In this document: positions 54,378 through 64,000 of the stretch, piece after piece
Layout: each line of letters starts with the position of its first letter
Numbering within the stretch: position 1 is the first letter of the stretch
Assembly: GCA_021399435.1 (NCBI GenBank)
Contig: JAJTUP010000099.1
Location: forward strand, 124,001 to 188,000
DNA length: 64,000 nt
Direction of reading: 5' to 3'
DNA from: Diaporthe sp. PMI_573
Taxonomy: Eukaryota; Ascomycota; Sordariomycetes; Diaporthales; Diaporthaceae
The notes under the pieces: model-generated
What the model saw: the letters and a program-made list of their open reading frames with translations, nothing else
Database searches by the model: none
Told to the model about the DNA's origin: nothing
Program-made: the position numbers and the translations under genes

Positions 54378-55095
54378 GAAAAAAGGAAATTTGACTATGC
54401 TGAGAACTACTTGGGACTTTATCACCCCGCCCTTCTGCGATGGCGGCTTCGTGGTGCGCCATTCGGGGACGAATTAAGGGCTTGCCTTTTTACCAGAAAG
54501 CGAATCTATCATGATAAGGAGGGATACAGTGGTCTCGTCGGGCCCAGTCTTGAGTAAGGACAATGTCGAGTGGTGCAGACATCACCAAAACGATCCCCTC
54601 CCCTCCCAAGATGACGACAGCGAGTCCCGCACGAAGATTACCGAGATAGATGAGTGGGACCAGAAGTACATGCAGGTGGGCTAGGAGATGCTCTTCAAGA
54701 TAGAAGAGGAAGCAGGGCAAAAGATGTACGTAAGAACAAGCCTTGGTCCGAAAGAATTCTAGGTAGTAAGAAAGGTATTAACAAAAGAGAAAAGTCGTAA
54801 AACACTTGCACCCGTTCCTCATGCAATTGCAATTGCTTACGGGCTGTGTAGCTCTTTTCACGATAGGAGCGTCACCGAGCAGGCACACTTATCCGCCTCC
54901 GAGTTGTTGTCTGAGTGGTCAAGGGTATGCGACAAAGCTGGGATCTGTGGGTGTTGTGTTAGCCTTTCTCTCTTGGGATATCGAAAGCGTTTTCTTTTCT
55001 CTCTATGATGTTGTTGTTGTGATTTCTTCTCACCGTGGAACAATTTACATCGTTCTTCTTCAACTCTGAGACGGGGAAGCAGGATAGCGAGGGCC
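54378..55095. other. Intergenic, nothing identified
   Basis: AT-rich and mostly noncoding. It is the 3' side of the bZIP gene on the minus strand. Confidence 0.4.
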
Positions 55096-56016
55096 TTAAC
55101 GAACAGGCGCAGCAAGATTGCTAGCGTATGTACCAGCGTTGGCGCTGCCAAAGGTAGGGAGAATAGTGGAAACGAGAGGACTGTGTTGATAAACTTGCAT
55201 GTGGCGAAAGGAACTCACATGATGATTTGAATCGTAGGCCAAGGGGTTCAACTGATCACCAGTCGTGTAGTCGCCGTAGTTGGAGAACGACGACATCGAC
55301 TCATTGCCCCTGTTGAGGTTGGGTGATTCAGGAAAGTGCGTCATTGGCGGCAGTATGGGCGCGTTTGTCGTCACCATACCGAATTGGTAAGGGGCGGTTG
55401 TTGTGCTTTCCTGCTGGTGTGGGCTGCCGTAGGACTGCATGATCATGCCATTGTCGCGCGAGTATGTTGGCTGGTAGCTGGTGAATGGTGGCGGGCTGCT
55501 TGCAAGCGGGCCTGGCGAAGAGGAGAGGTGGTCCTCCGGGTTTATGAGCGGCGTGAAGGGGAGTAGTGGAGTGCCCGAATGTAATGGTGGCTGCAGCGTC
55601 TGGTGTCCCGAAGGCGGTCGTAATGACTGGTGCGTCTGTCTCTTCTTGCTCGACTTTGGCGAGTTCTTGCTGTGCGTATTGCTGTTCTTGTTGCCATCAG
55701 AGCTCACGCGCCTCTCCAGGTCGGCCATGCGCTCTTTTATCTTCTTGCCTGCGCTCGGGTTTTAGCCACGCTAGAAAAAGTGTGCTGTCTTGACCGTGCG
55801 GGAAGGCCACCTACGGTAGTTACGTTGGGCAATCCTGTTCTGTATCCGCCTGCGCTCAGCAAGATCCGAGACTTTGGTCCAGTCCTCATCTGGATGCGCT
55901 GAAGTGCTGAAGGCGCTGCTGGTGCTTAGGTAATTGCGGACCGAGGTTTGCTGGGGCTGCTCTGCTGGACAGCCCGAGTACTTGTGGACGGATACGTGTT
56001 GGTCAGGCGCCATCAT
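55096..56016 (-). CDS. bZIP transcription factor
   Basis: Exons 56016-55815 and 55748-55096 around a 66-base intron (GTAGGT donor, GCGCAG acceptor) join in phase to 284 aa. The intron splits the basic region: VSDLAERRRIQNRIAQRNYR before and KKIKERMADLERRV after, giving N-x7-R (NRIAQRNYR) and the beginning of a short zipper. This pattern is typical of a fungal bZIP group with few heptads. The rest is Ser/Pro/Gln-rich. The 3' end may hold another intron (a GTGAGT donor lies near 55219), so the last 40 residues are uncertain. ATG 56016 or 56013 is chosen over an upstream TTG. Part of exon 1 is duplicated at 57145-57232. Confidence 0.82.
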
Positions 56017-57144
56017 TGGAAACAGGTGGTGTGCTTCTGTAGATATATTTTCGCAAATAACTTGAGGGCAAGGCAAGGGTAAACAAGGCTGGGGTTGTGT
56101 GATGCTTCTCTGTGGATTGCCATGAAAAATAGAAGATTCACTTGGGACGGGAGAGAGTGTTGACCAGGGATCTCGAGATATAAGTAGTGTTCAGCCAGAG
56201 GAGAGATGGTACGCTTAGGCGACCCCAGGGCACGTCAAGGCCTATGTGGATTAGCGCTCCCACGGCGGTGGCAATTTCCCTGCGAAGAGGATCAAACTTG
56301 TCTGTCCCATGCTATGCTGTATTGGATTTGCTCATCTACACATGTGTACGTAGGTACACGGGCAAAGGTACGTACACATTAGAAGTCCGAAGAATTGAAA
56401 CGAGAGGCCAGATTGTGACCAAAGGTTACATTGGCACCCTGCACAGCCCAGGGCGGTGTCTTCCCAGCAGACGTAGGAAGGGATTTTTGCATTAGTATTC
56501 GTAACAAATTAGGCAGCAGGGAGAGGAGAGTGTGGCTGAACTCCGACCAAGAAATTCAGTGAAATGCTCATCTAGATACTGTACTATTCACGAACACGGT
56601 CAGAATTATTTGACAACCAGTTCGTCTGGTTGACTATAAGGAAGCTCGCCTCGCCAACACTGAGTGACAGAAACGAGCTGTCAAATGCTCTGGTTCAAGA
56701 ACAGGGTAGGTACAGCGGAGGTTTCTGACGCGGTAGCCCACAACCACCCAAAGAAAAAGAGAAAAAAGTGAAGGATAGCGGTTGCATTGCGGCAGGAAAA
56801 GCTGGCAACCACTTATCGAAAATACCCTCTAGTTGCTCAGACCTTGCTGTTTTGCCCTTGCAGCGAAGGTCCCGGTAACATTTGCTGCATCTCACTGGGG
56901 CACCCAGTTGCAAGATATCTGACCTCCAATCCACTACCGCCGGGCGCGACGGCTTCGCGATCCGTTCAGCTTTATCAAACGGATTATGGGAGCGTGGCCT
57001 TTTGGCGACGGGCTTGTCGTCGCTTCTGCTACTCTTATTCAATGACAAAACGCTGGCTGCGTTGTGGATAATTATGCTTAATAAACAGGACTGCCTAATG
57101 TTAACATCTTTTGGAAAACCGCGCGCGTGTTGGCAATGGGGGCT
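56017..57144. other. Mostly noncoding, possible repeat remnant
   Basis: A minus-strand frame (57070-56740) contains KRPRSHNPFDKAERIAKP and SKCYRDLRCKGKTARSEQ, which looks coding but is not recognised. GTACGTA-type repeats occur near 56345-56375. A TE remnant is possible. Confidence 0.3.
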
Positions 57145-57232
57145 ATTCTGTATCCGCCTGCGCTCAGCAAGATCTGAGACCTTGGTCCTCATCGGGAAGC
57201 GCTGAGCTGCTGAAAGCGCTGCTGGTGCTTCG
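57145..57232 (-). pseudogene. Duplicated piece of the bZIP exon 1
   Basis: About 88 bases align with 55838-55930 in the same orientation, starting at TTCTGTATCCGCCTGCGCTC. They read KVSDLAERRRIQN on the minus strand before the copy ends. There are several substitutions and a small gap. The copy ends within the promoter of the next gene. Confidence 0.85.
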
Positions 57233-57251
57233 GTATAAATACACCAGCAGC
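57218..57251 (+). promoter_or_regulatory. TATA box within an inverted repeat
   Basis: TATAAATA (57234-57241) lies in the 14-base loop between GCTGCTGGTG and CACCAGCAGC, a perfect 10-bp inverted pair. It is 81 bases before the ATG of the 359-aa gene. The left arm comes from the duplicated bZIP fragment. Confidence 0.55.
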
Positions 57252-57321
57252 CCCCTCCAAAGCGTCGAACCCCTCTGCCTCGCATTTCATTTCCTCACCA
57301 ACACGTGATGTTCCTGCCGCA

Positions 57322-58457
57322 ATGGCGGTCGCTGCCGGTAACTGCACCATCATAGAAGTAAGGGACTCCCAAGTGAGCACCCAGAGCGAGGACTACGACT
57401 CTCAGGGAAGGGAAATACCCGAAACCCAGAGCCAGGGGATAAAGGGCGAGGACGACGATTTAGCCATTTGTCCAGACGACACCCTATGGACGACCGGCCA
57501 TGCCATCCGTGCCATAAGCCCGCCCCCGCGCCGCCCAGTGGGTGGACAGGAGGACGAGTGGAGGTAGGCCGTCTCCGACCCCTTGTGCTGAGAAAAAGCC
57601 ATTAACAAGCCGACACCAGGGGCCACGAGGAGGATCATGAGGCGGAGCACGAGAACCCGTACACCCACACGCAGGTTGCGCGCAGCAAGATGGCCGGCAA
57701 CACGCCGTGGGCGTCGCAGCTGTTTCCCGATCCCACGCAGGAGTCGGTACCCGCATCCTTGGTCACCGGCGACGAGCCCTACTCCGCCAAACTCGCCAAC
57801 TTCACCGACGCCTTGACCCAGCTCCCGGACACACAAGGACAAAGCCAAGAAACGGACGCAACAGAAGAGGATGGTGCCGAGGGCCAGCAGTCCTCGTGTC
57901 CCAGGTATGGACAACAGGACAACGACATACGAACCCTCGTGGCCACGGAGGGAACCAGTACTGTTGGGCGGGAAGTCACAAGGGTGGAGGTATCAGCCCA
58001 GACAGGGGCCAGTGCGGTGGAAGAAGAGCCACAGAACCCGCCGCCTGGTGGGCCACAGCTACAAAAAACCCGAGGGTCGGAGGACGGCGGTGCGAAGGAG
58101 CAGCAGCACGCTGCAGTGGGCGCATGCGGGTCGCAGGTGGTCGGCCACAGGAGTCAGGACACCGGCGCCAGCAAGTGCTGGCATGAGGAGGAGGCGGGAA
58201 CAAGCGACGAGTGGCCGGCCAGTAAGAGGCTCAGGAGGGAAGAACAGCAAGACGAACAACAGGCCGGGGCCAGCAGCAGCCTCGAGCCGCCAGCAGGGGC
58301 GGCGGTGGATGTGGTTGGCGCGTTCGCGGAGCACCTGATGAAGGGCCTGCTGGACCTTGGATCCGAGCACGGCGTAGCGGCCAGCATGACGGTGACCGCC
58401 GACAGGGTGGTCTTGGAGGTGCGGCTGGATAGGTCGCAGCGCGGCGGAACCCTATAA
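57322..58457 (+). CDS. Acidic low-complexity protein, unknown function
   Basis: Exons 57322-57563 and 57620-58457 around a 56-base intron (GTAGGC donor, ATTAAC branch site, CACCAG acceptor) join in phase to 359 aa. It is rich in Glu, Gln, Thr and Gly, with a nuclear-type signal SKRLRREEQ. A short C-terminal region looks folded: VVGAFAEHLMKGLLDLGSEH, then MTVTADRVVLEVRLDR. A 15-codon upstream ORF (57308-57355) overlaps the start in another frame and may lower translation. The promoter holds a TATA box next to a copied bZIP fragment. No family is recognised. It lies just upstream of kinase fragments, resembling the layout of the 26.7-30 kb pair. Confidence 0.68.
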
Positions 58458-58540
58458 GGGGAGGCGGCCCCGGTTCTATAACGTAGTAGATATATAATAG
58501 CGCGAGTCGTCATCGCTCAGATCTTCGACAAAGGCAGGCA

Positions 58541-58785
58541 TTTGTACACTGCCAAATCGGGTATACCGACGTATCGTTCTCTGACTACGGAAAGCCCATC
58601 TACGAGGCAAGCTCCCGAGCGGCTCTGTTTTGCGCACTGGAGAGCTGCATTGAGGGTCACGGGTCTTTGCACAAAGCCGGCGTCCTCCATAGAGACATCT
58701 CGGCCAATAATCTTATGGTAAACGAGGACGAGGACAACCAGTCTTGGCGTTCGTTTTTGATCAACCAGTGTATGTGGTATATTCG
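58541..58785 (+). pseudogene. FunK1-type fungal kinase fragment
   Basis: The frame reads FVHCQIGYTDVSFSDYGKPI, then RAALFCALESCIEGHGSLHK, AGVLHRDISANNLMVNEDED and SWRSFLIN. The HRDIS-NNLM-NEDxxNxSW pattern is the hallmark of the FunK1 family (fungal-type protein kinase). The fragment ends right after SFLIN, where the DLD motif should follow, and hits unrelated sequence and a stop. No Lys-containing N-lobe precedes it. Confidence 0.8.
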
Positions 58786-59200
58786 ATAAATCAGCTGGTC
58801 GACTAAGAGAAGGATTGTCTTCAGCGAGAATTTTCTGTCGCAGTAATAGAATAAATCTTCGAGGGATGGTCCAAGAAGATCATAGACCATCACGGAGAAG
58901 TCATATACCTGCCCAAACCATTTGGCCTCTGGGAATCCTGTGCGACCTGCCAAGGCTTCGTATATATCTGCCTCGTAGCTGAGCTCGCCGTGCGAGTCAC
59001 AGATATGCTCGAGCTTGATAGCGACTTCCTCGCCATATTTGACGTTTGTACCTTTGTAATCAGCTGTAAGACTGCAATTTTGTCCAATGAGAGCTCAATA
59101 GAGACCAGTTGTACCTGCGTAGATGAGACCAAACCCTCCTTCACCGATCTTCCGGTCTATACGAAAAAGTTCGTTGATTACAATGTCCTAAAAGACACTT
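58766..59200 (-). pseudogene. Casein kinase I-like fragment (N-lobe)
   Basis: The minus strand reads DRKIGEGGFGLIYA, then after a likely 51-base intron (59114-59064) ADYKGTNVKYGEEVAIKLEH, with the invariant Lys. It continues with RTGFPEAKWFGQVYDFSVMV, YDLLGPSLEDLFYYCDRKFS and LLLVDQLIYRIYHIH. LLGPSLEDLF is diagnostic for casein kinase I. It stops at HIHW, just before HRD, exactly where the oppositely oriented FunK1 fragment ends. Confidence 0.82.
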
Positions 59201-59979
59201 CCATGAGAAAGAGACATATCGGTGGGAAGTGTTCTGAATGCATGCCTTCATTTTGATGATAGTTCAATTTATAAACAAGTCGGTGCTGCTCACACGCACA
59301 AGCAAACTCTGAACTGCTGGAGATTGCTGCCGGTGGCGGTTATGACTGCGGGGGCTAAAATGATGTCTGGCGCTTGGGTGCAACGGGTGTCCGTCCTCTC
59401 TTCTGATTTTCATTAGAATCGGTCTTCTTAAAACCATCGTAGTCATGGTGCGCGCGTAGGAAACTTACTAGACGGGATATTAGGTATTCGTTGAGTAGAG
59501 TGGGCGAGGTCGGACATGATCGGGTTTCAAGAGCAAGAAATCGCTTCATAAGTTGCGCTTCGGGCCGCCGCTTTACTTAGACCCCCTGGTACGTCTGTAC
59601 CTGGGAGAAGGGACCCACGAGCGAAAGAACTACTACCATTTGGACTTGGCACGGGCAAATACCCGCTTCGAGATTAGCCGGTTTCGATGCATCATGAACT
59701 GGGTGTCATGCAATGTGGAAGTCAGAACCAATGGACAGCCTGAAGCCCACACGTACGATAATTTGAGAGGCTGAGTACAGATGTAGCCCGGTTCGCTGCT
59801 TCTCACCGCTCGATGTCGTGCCGCAGTCTGCGACATAACCTTCTCCACTTAAACTATTATGTATTATAGGATACAATATATGAACACAAGAATGAGCGGT
59901 ATCTCAGATTTATAAGGCGTTCTGCTAATGGCCGAGACTATACAACATTAAGTCCGCAGCTATGAAGTATAGTACTTTA
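59201..59979. other. Intergenic, nothing identified
   Basis: Only short frames; no motif. Confidence 0.4.
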
Positions 59980-60440
59980 TTACCCGTTGTGACTGCATAG
60001 ACTTTGTAATTTACTTAGTATCCTCTGTCCAAGAAAGGCGACGTTAGACACGGTGGCGGCGTTGTCGGGAAGCTCGCCCCTACTTCTAAGCGACTCAATC
60101 GAAAAGACGATGGGATCGAAAAGGTAGGACAGAACTAAGAGAACCGACAGGGCCGTATAGACACGCGGGATACTGCAGTCAACTGAACCCGCAAGGGCAG
60201 TCTCCTTCGATAAGAAAAGCAAACACAGCTTTGGGGCGACAGTCAGAACAGGGAGGACGATGAGGGCCGTGTTCCGGCCAGTGTAGAGCAGGTCATCCAT
60301 GGATTCAGGCGCTTCGGGATCAAATTTCAAAGAAAAGTGGAATATTCCAGAGATTTGGAAGTCGGGTGATGCATCTCGAAAAGTGTTCAGCTCCAAAGAT
60401 ATATCTGCCACGGCGGGAGGCCTGCTGACCGCCTTACACT
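59980..60440 (-). CDS. C-terminal exon of a small membrane protein, unknown
   Basis: A frame of about 143-153 codons ending at 59980. It reads ADISLELNTFRDASPDFQIS, then HFSLKFDPEAPESMDDLLYT, and two hydrophobic helices (ALIVLPVLTVAPKLCLLFL and VYTALSVLLVLSYLFDPIVF). There is no upstream ATG; the first in-frame one is at 60300. It is probably the last exon or a fragment of a larger two-helix protein. Family not recognised. Confidence 0.45.
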
Positions 60441-60695
60441 AAGCCTTCCAAGTCAAAACATACAAACACTGTCCTCCCAGCCTCGCTATTACGCCCGGTC
60501 CAATGGTCTAACGCGTAATACGAAGGCAATACTGAGCCAATCGACCGATAGAAAAGTATGGACACGCAAGGTCAGAGCCAGAAATTGACACTGCTTCTCC
60601 TTTTAGGTACCGCCCTCGCATTCCCATTGCTGAGACGCCGGGCGTTTGACCTCAGCAACTGCGCACACACGTCTGATATTCGCACAGCCATGCTG

Positions 60696-61252
60696 CTATA
60701 CATGCCAATGAGCCATCGCTGATGGCCAATATCTTTTTTCCCAAAGCTTGCGCATGACTACATAAATGAACAGGAATTGCGGCTCCGCCTGCACCATGCT
60801 GCGCCGCTGTTCGCGCAGCTGGTTCACCGTGTGGAAGATGAGGTTGGCGCCCTCTATCTCTGCTGGGGGCATGCTGTCCTCCCTCAAGGCAATCTTTCCT
60901 TCTGAGTCGTCGACCTTTTGCTGGTAAACAATGCCGCCACCTTGGGTGGTGGGTGAGTTGCACGCGTTCGTCCTCATATGCCGGGAAAGCAACGGTGATA
61001 TATACTTTAACTATCCACCTGCCATCTCTGCGTTTATCGCGGCCTGTTGGAACTGGAGCCGTGCGAGGACGGGAGGGAAGAGGAGCCTTTGCCACCCTGC
61101 GAGGAAGAAGTGTTGTAAACCCCGTAGACGATGTCCAACTTGACCACACCGAGGGGGGAGGAGTAGCGGAGGACCTCGTTCCAGTTGGTCTGGGAACCTG
61201 GCGGCGAGGGCCTCGAGGTTATGGAACCGGACGAAGACTGTTGGTGGGACAT
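60696..61252 (-). pseudogene. Protein tyrosine phosphatase relic
   Basis: An N-terminal piece from ATG 61252 (MSHQQSSSGSITSRPSPPGS, then WNEVLRYSSPLGVVKLDIVYG) stops at about 61034. A second frame (60992-60696) carries GGGIVYQQKVDDSEGKIALR, then FHTVNQLREQRRSMVQAEPQ and FLFIYVVMRKLWEKRY. VNxLREQRRxMVQ with Q-F-xFIY is the C-terminal signature of classical PTPs. The catalytic HCxAGxGR loop between the pieces is absent, so the gene has lost its active site. Confidence 0.65.
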
Positions 61253-62439
61253 GTTGGTCCTGGTGGGAGGGACATGTTTAGCTGGGCGTCTTCTTACAGT
61301 TTGAAAGGCGTCACCTGGTAAATTTCTGGGGAGAATGTGAATGAATTCTAACCTTGGATAATGAAGTTTACACAAAATGGGGCAGTATTATCTCAGGGAT
61401 TTGTTCGACAAGGTTTGAAAAGGAAAATGTTTGAAATTGGCTGTGCTCGTAAATAATGGGATCGGGGCGACTGTGTAAGTTAGGCCGGTTGGTGGCCTAA
61501 ATAATGCAGGTGTTGGAAACCCCCGCACGTCCCGGCAAGATTTGCCTCGAAGCCCTTGACAAAGTGTTTAGGCGGGCCGCGGCAGGATTGGTAGCACTCG
61601 TGGCTCTGTGGGCAGCCCCGACCTTTGCAGGACTGTTTTCCACCCTCCCCTTCGTTTTCATGTATGCATTCTGCTGCGAGCCTGCACCGTTCGGCTGAGG
61701 ATGGGCCTGCGTGGCTCGGAATGAACCAGCCCGCGCGCCATCCAGTAAGTAATGAGGCTATCGTGCAACTTGTTAGCCGAACCTCATGCCTGACTGGCGA
61801 CACTTTTCGAATAGAACAGCCTCGGCGCGCCGGACCGATACCATGCAGAGATCTGTTTTTTCGCAGCTTTCCGCATCGGCAAAGATATTGTTAAGTCGAA
61901 TGCACATGTCGACCATCACTCAGGACTTATCCAATTTCCCCTTACCGCGTGCAAACCAGACATCGTTCTTACCCGTCCACAAGGCCCTGGGCAGCGGCAG
62001 CCGCTTTGTAGAGAGGAACGCTAATGCGTAGATGTTTGAGAGGTCAATGATCTGCTGCATGCTAATTGAGACTGACCGAATTTGAACAACGCAAGGATCG
62101 CATCTTCATTGTCATAGGCCGAAGTTGCTCTCTAATTTACCGCTTCAATATGGGGGGGGGGGCCTATTGTTTCATTTCCAGCTTTTCTTAGACGTCCAGG
62201 CTTTCTGAGCTTAGGAGGTCCTTTCTTAAATCGGCTCTCATTGCTAGGAAGGTCTGATAGTAGAAAACTTGCGGTATTAATGAAATAGCAGGGGTCTGGG
62301 ATGGATATGTTGGCGTTCAGATTAAACGCAAGATTCGTCCCTCGGACTGAGCTAATGACGATGGTAGGAAAGCGGCTGCCTGTAGGGGAGGGGTACTTAA
62401 TTGAGAACAAAACAATTGCCAAGCTGAACCATGCTGTCA
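61253..62439. other. Noncoding, possible decayed repeats
   Basis: Small frames at 61480-61803 on both strands show no domain. A run of about 11-12 G stands at 62151-62162. Confidence 0.35.
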
Positions 62440-62970
62440 GCGACCATATGCCCTTTCGAGCGGTAGACACATTGTTAGGACTAATATCTCTCGAAACCTA
62501 TGGAGTGATGGCTCCCATGCCCATCAAGAATTAACAGCCAATAAACACCCTTTGTGCGTGGTGCAGTATACTTTTCGAAGTGTTCAATCCATTCCATAGC
62601 AATTGCATTGCTTATCTATCCATTTGCCCTTAGTATACCAGCTTGTAAGGTACATCTTGGCCTTGACAACGAGGAACGGCGGTCCGCACCACCCATCCCC
62701 ACTGATCAATTCAATAGCTGTTGCCCATTTCCGATTCCCAGGTTGTATTTGCTTTGCTCGTCCTTGCCGATCGGAACTTGTAACCACTGTTTTGGGTGCA
62801 CCAACGCCCATCATGAAGCCAGACTCGTTGAAGTTGTAGGTATCGCAGTGTTGGATCCCATATTTGTCGCATGTATTAGCAACAAGGCCAAATCGCACGT
62901 TTATTACGTCTGGATCTTTGCAGATGGCCCTCCTGTAGTTATATATACGATTAACGCGAACTTGCCAGGG
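62440..62970 (-). pseudogene. pogo/Fot transposase relic B
   Basis: The minus strand reads RRAICKDPDVINVRFGLVAN, KYGIQHCDTYNFNESGFMMG, QPGNRKWATAIELISGDGW, then AMEWIEHFEKY and LILDGHGSHHS. It matches pogo A in order. The first catalytic Asp is Asn (NFNESGF for NFDETGF), a G-to-A type change, and stops follow soon after FERY. It adjoins the EST1-like fragment. Confidence 0.82.
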
Positions 62971-63455
62971 AGTGCGAGGTTGTAGCCCAGCCAGAGGACA
63001 CGCTCCTTCCTCTGCTCGGTCATGGAAGCAAGCTCGAAGCCCCTTTCATCGTCGTCAACATTGTCACCGGAACACCAGTCGGATGGGTATAGCTTGTCGG
63101 TCCAGAGAAGCCCTCGGAGTGACCAATCCTCCGGTAGAGGTCTGTCGCTCGGTCGGGGAAATTCCTCAGACTCGATGTGTACATAGTTCTGGAATGTAAC
63201 GGACAGAGAATTAAGCATCAAAGCTACCAGTACCCAGGGAAATACTCCTTGAATGTACGCCATGGCGGCCTCGTTGCCAGCAATAAACTTCAGGAAAGAT
63301 AGGCGAACGGGAGGGTAGACCCCACCACATCTACCGACAGTTGAGGCCAAAGTGAAGAGACTGGCCCAATTCCCTCGCTTCAGCCGGTTTCCAGGTGAGA
63401 TTCGCAATCGTGTAGGGCTCGCTCCTGCTGCCTCTATCCCACCCAGAGGGCTCAT
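62965..63455 (-). pseudogene. EST1/SMG-like DNA/RNA-binding domain fragment
   Basis: The minus strand reads RLSFLKFIAGNEAAMAYIQG, VFPWVLVALMLNSL, then YVHIESEEFPRPSDRPLPED, WSLRGLLWTDKLYPSDW and DDDERGFELASMTEQRKERV. FPW-L--LMLNSL, EFPRP-RPLPED and RGL-W---YP-DW are shared with fungal EST1/SMG5-7-like proteins (telomerase-associated or mRNA decay factors). The fragment stops at LGYNLALPG, where pogo sequence begins, so insertion or deletion cut the gene. Both ends are missing. Confidence 0.65.
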
Positions 63456-64000
63456 ATGGTATCACGAAATTGTCGTAAATTTTGCGAAATTGAGGGGCAG
63501 AATATTACTAACAGCGCAGCGATAGGGCGTGTCAATTCAGGCGCCATGTGATACGGATTTCGAGATTCGTCAGGCAATTTCGACGATGAACTCCGGTAGG
63601 TTTATGTCCCGTTGCTCGTCTCTGCTGGCCTCAACAAGCCCAGGCTCAAGCCGAACAAGAGAGCCGCGAGAACCCAAGCCTGGTAGGAGGAATCTGAAAA
63701 TTCACAACTGGGACCAGGCTGTGCCTATCGCCTCGGCCTAAGGCCTCCGGCCTAAGCAGAAACCTGCGGACACTTGACTTAAAGACCATGAAGACCTCGT
63801 TCGATTCTGATGATCCGCCCTGCAAGGAAAATATTACCCGGCTTGCTGAGCTGTGCCCTTACCTTGAGGACCTTAGCATCAACATTGGCCGCTCACTCGA
63901 CAATACTGTGAGAAAGTTGTGTATATTCAGAGTGACTATATGGTCTATGTGAGGGCGGGCGAGGCCCTCTATTTATCTTCTGTCTGTCTTTGCTAGCAAA
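63456..64000 (+). other. Right edge, with a possible LRR fragment
   Basis: At 63788 an ATG opens a 54-codon frame with LAELCPYLEDLSINIG, resembling one leucine-rich repeat of fungal F-box/LRR proteins; it stops at 63952. The 63529-63741 frame shows no domain. Confidence 0.3.

Noticed and set aside
57707..58338. Alternative plus-strand frames (159 and 155 codons)
   Set aside because: They overlap the spliced 359-aa gene in other frames and have shadow composition.

Overview
This window looks like a repeat-rich accessory or subtelomere-like region of a filamentous ascomycete (Pezizomycotina). Reasons: introns of about 50-70 bases with GT..AG ends and CTAAC-like branch sites in almost every gene; fungal families such as Zn2Cys6, Clr5-ankyrin, NACHT/STAND and FunK1 kinase; many broken transposons; and one inverted duplication whose second copy carries C-to-T and G-to-A changes, including CAA to TAA, as repeat-induced point mutation (RIP) would leave. 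No rRNA gene, intact tRNA gene or CRISPR array was seen.

Layout. 0-8 kb: 3' end of an unidentified gene, an ADGF-type adenosine deaminase fragment, a regulator joining Zn2Cys6 and bZIP domains, and a GNAT acetyltransferase. 8-11.5 kb: a 5'-truncated Ty3/gypsy chromovirus on the minus strand with an extra ORF after pol. 12.2-16.1 kb: a NACHT (NLR-like) gene with a degenerate NACHT-like module before the intact one. 17.3-25.3 kb: a hAT element with exact ends and 8-bp target duplication, a copia scrap, a RIP-like partial copy of a gene found 4 kb further on, and a pogo/Fot element with exact TIRs and TA duplication. 26.7-30.1 kb: a divergent pair, a basic low-complexity nuclear-type protein and an FHA-like protein kinase. 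30.3-34.1 kb: an 81-bp tandem duplication and a truncated Ty1/copia element.

36-46 kb: an unknown nuclear-type gene, a second pogo relic, a DUF7923-like gene, then nested DNA transposons: a 1095-bp element with 61-bp TIRs and an 8-bp target duplication sits inside a hAT element, which abuts half of another hAT. 47-58.5 kb: an unrecognised two-exon gene, a Clr5-ankyrin gene, a C2H2 regulator, an NLR-ankyrin relic, a bZIP regulator with a partial duplicate nearby, and an acidic 359-aa gene whose promoter abuts that duplicate. 58.5-64 kb: a junkyard of host-gene fragments: FunK1 and casein kinase I pieces meeting tail to tail, a tyrosine phosphatase relic, a membrane-protein exon, and an EST1/SMG-like fragment fused to a third pogo relic.

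Genes that look intact are mostly regulators (bZIP, C2H2, Zn2Cys6-bZIP, kinase) and NLR/ankyrin-type proteins, each standing alone; no biosynthetic cluster is visible. The best candidates for something not described before are the 1095-bp TIR element with its own Arg/Ser-rich ORF, the kinase/basic-protein divergent pair with its RIP-like outlying copy, and the Zn2Cys6-bZIP chimera. All family names come from reading motifs by eye; no database search was run.
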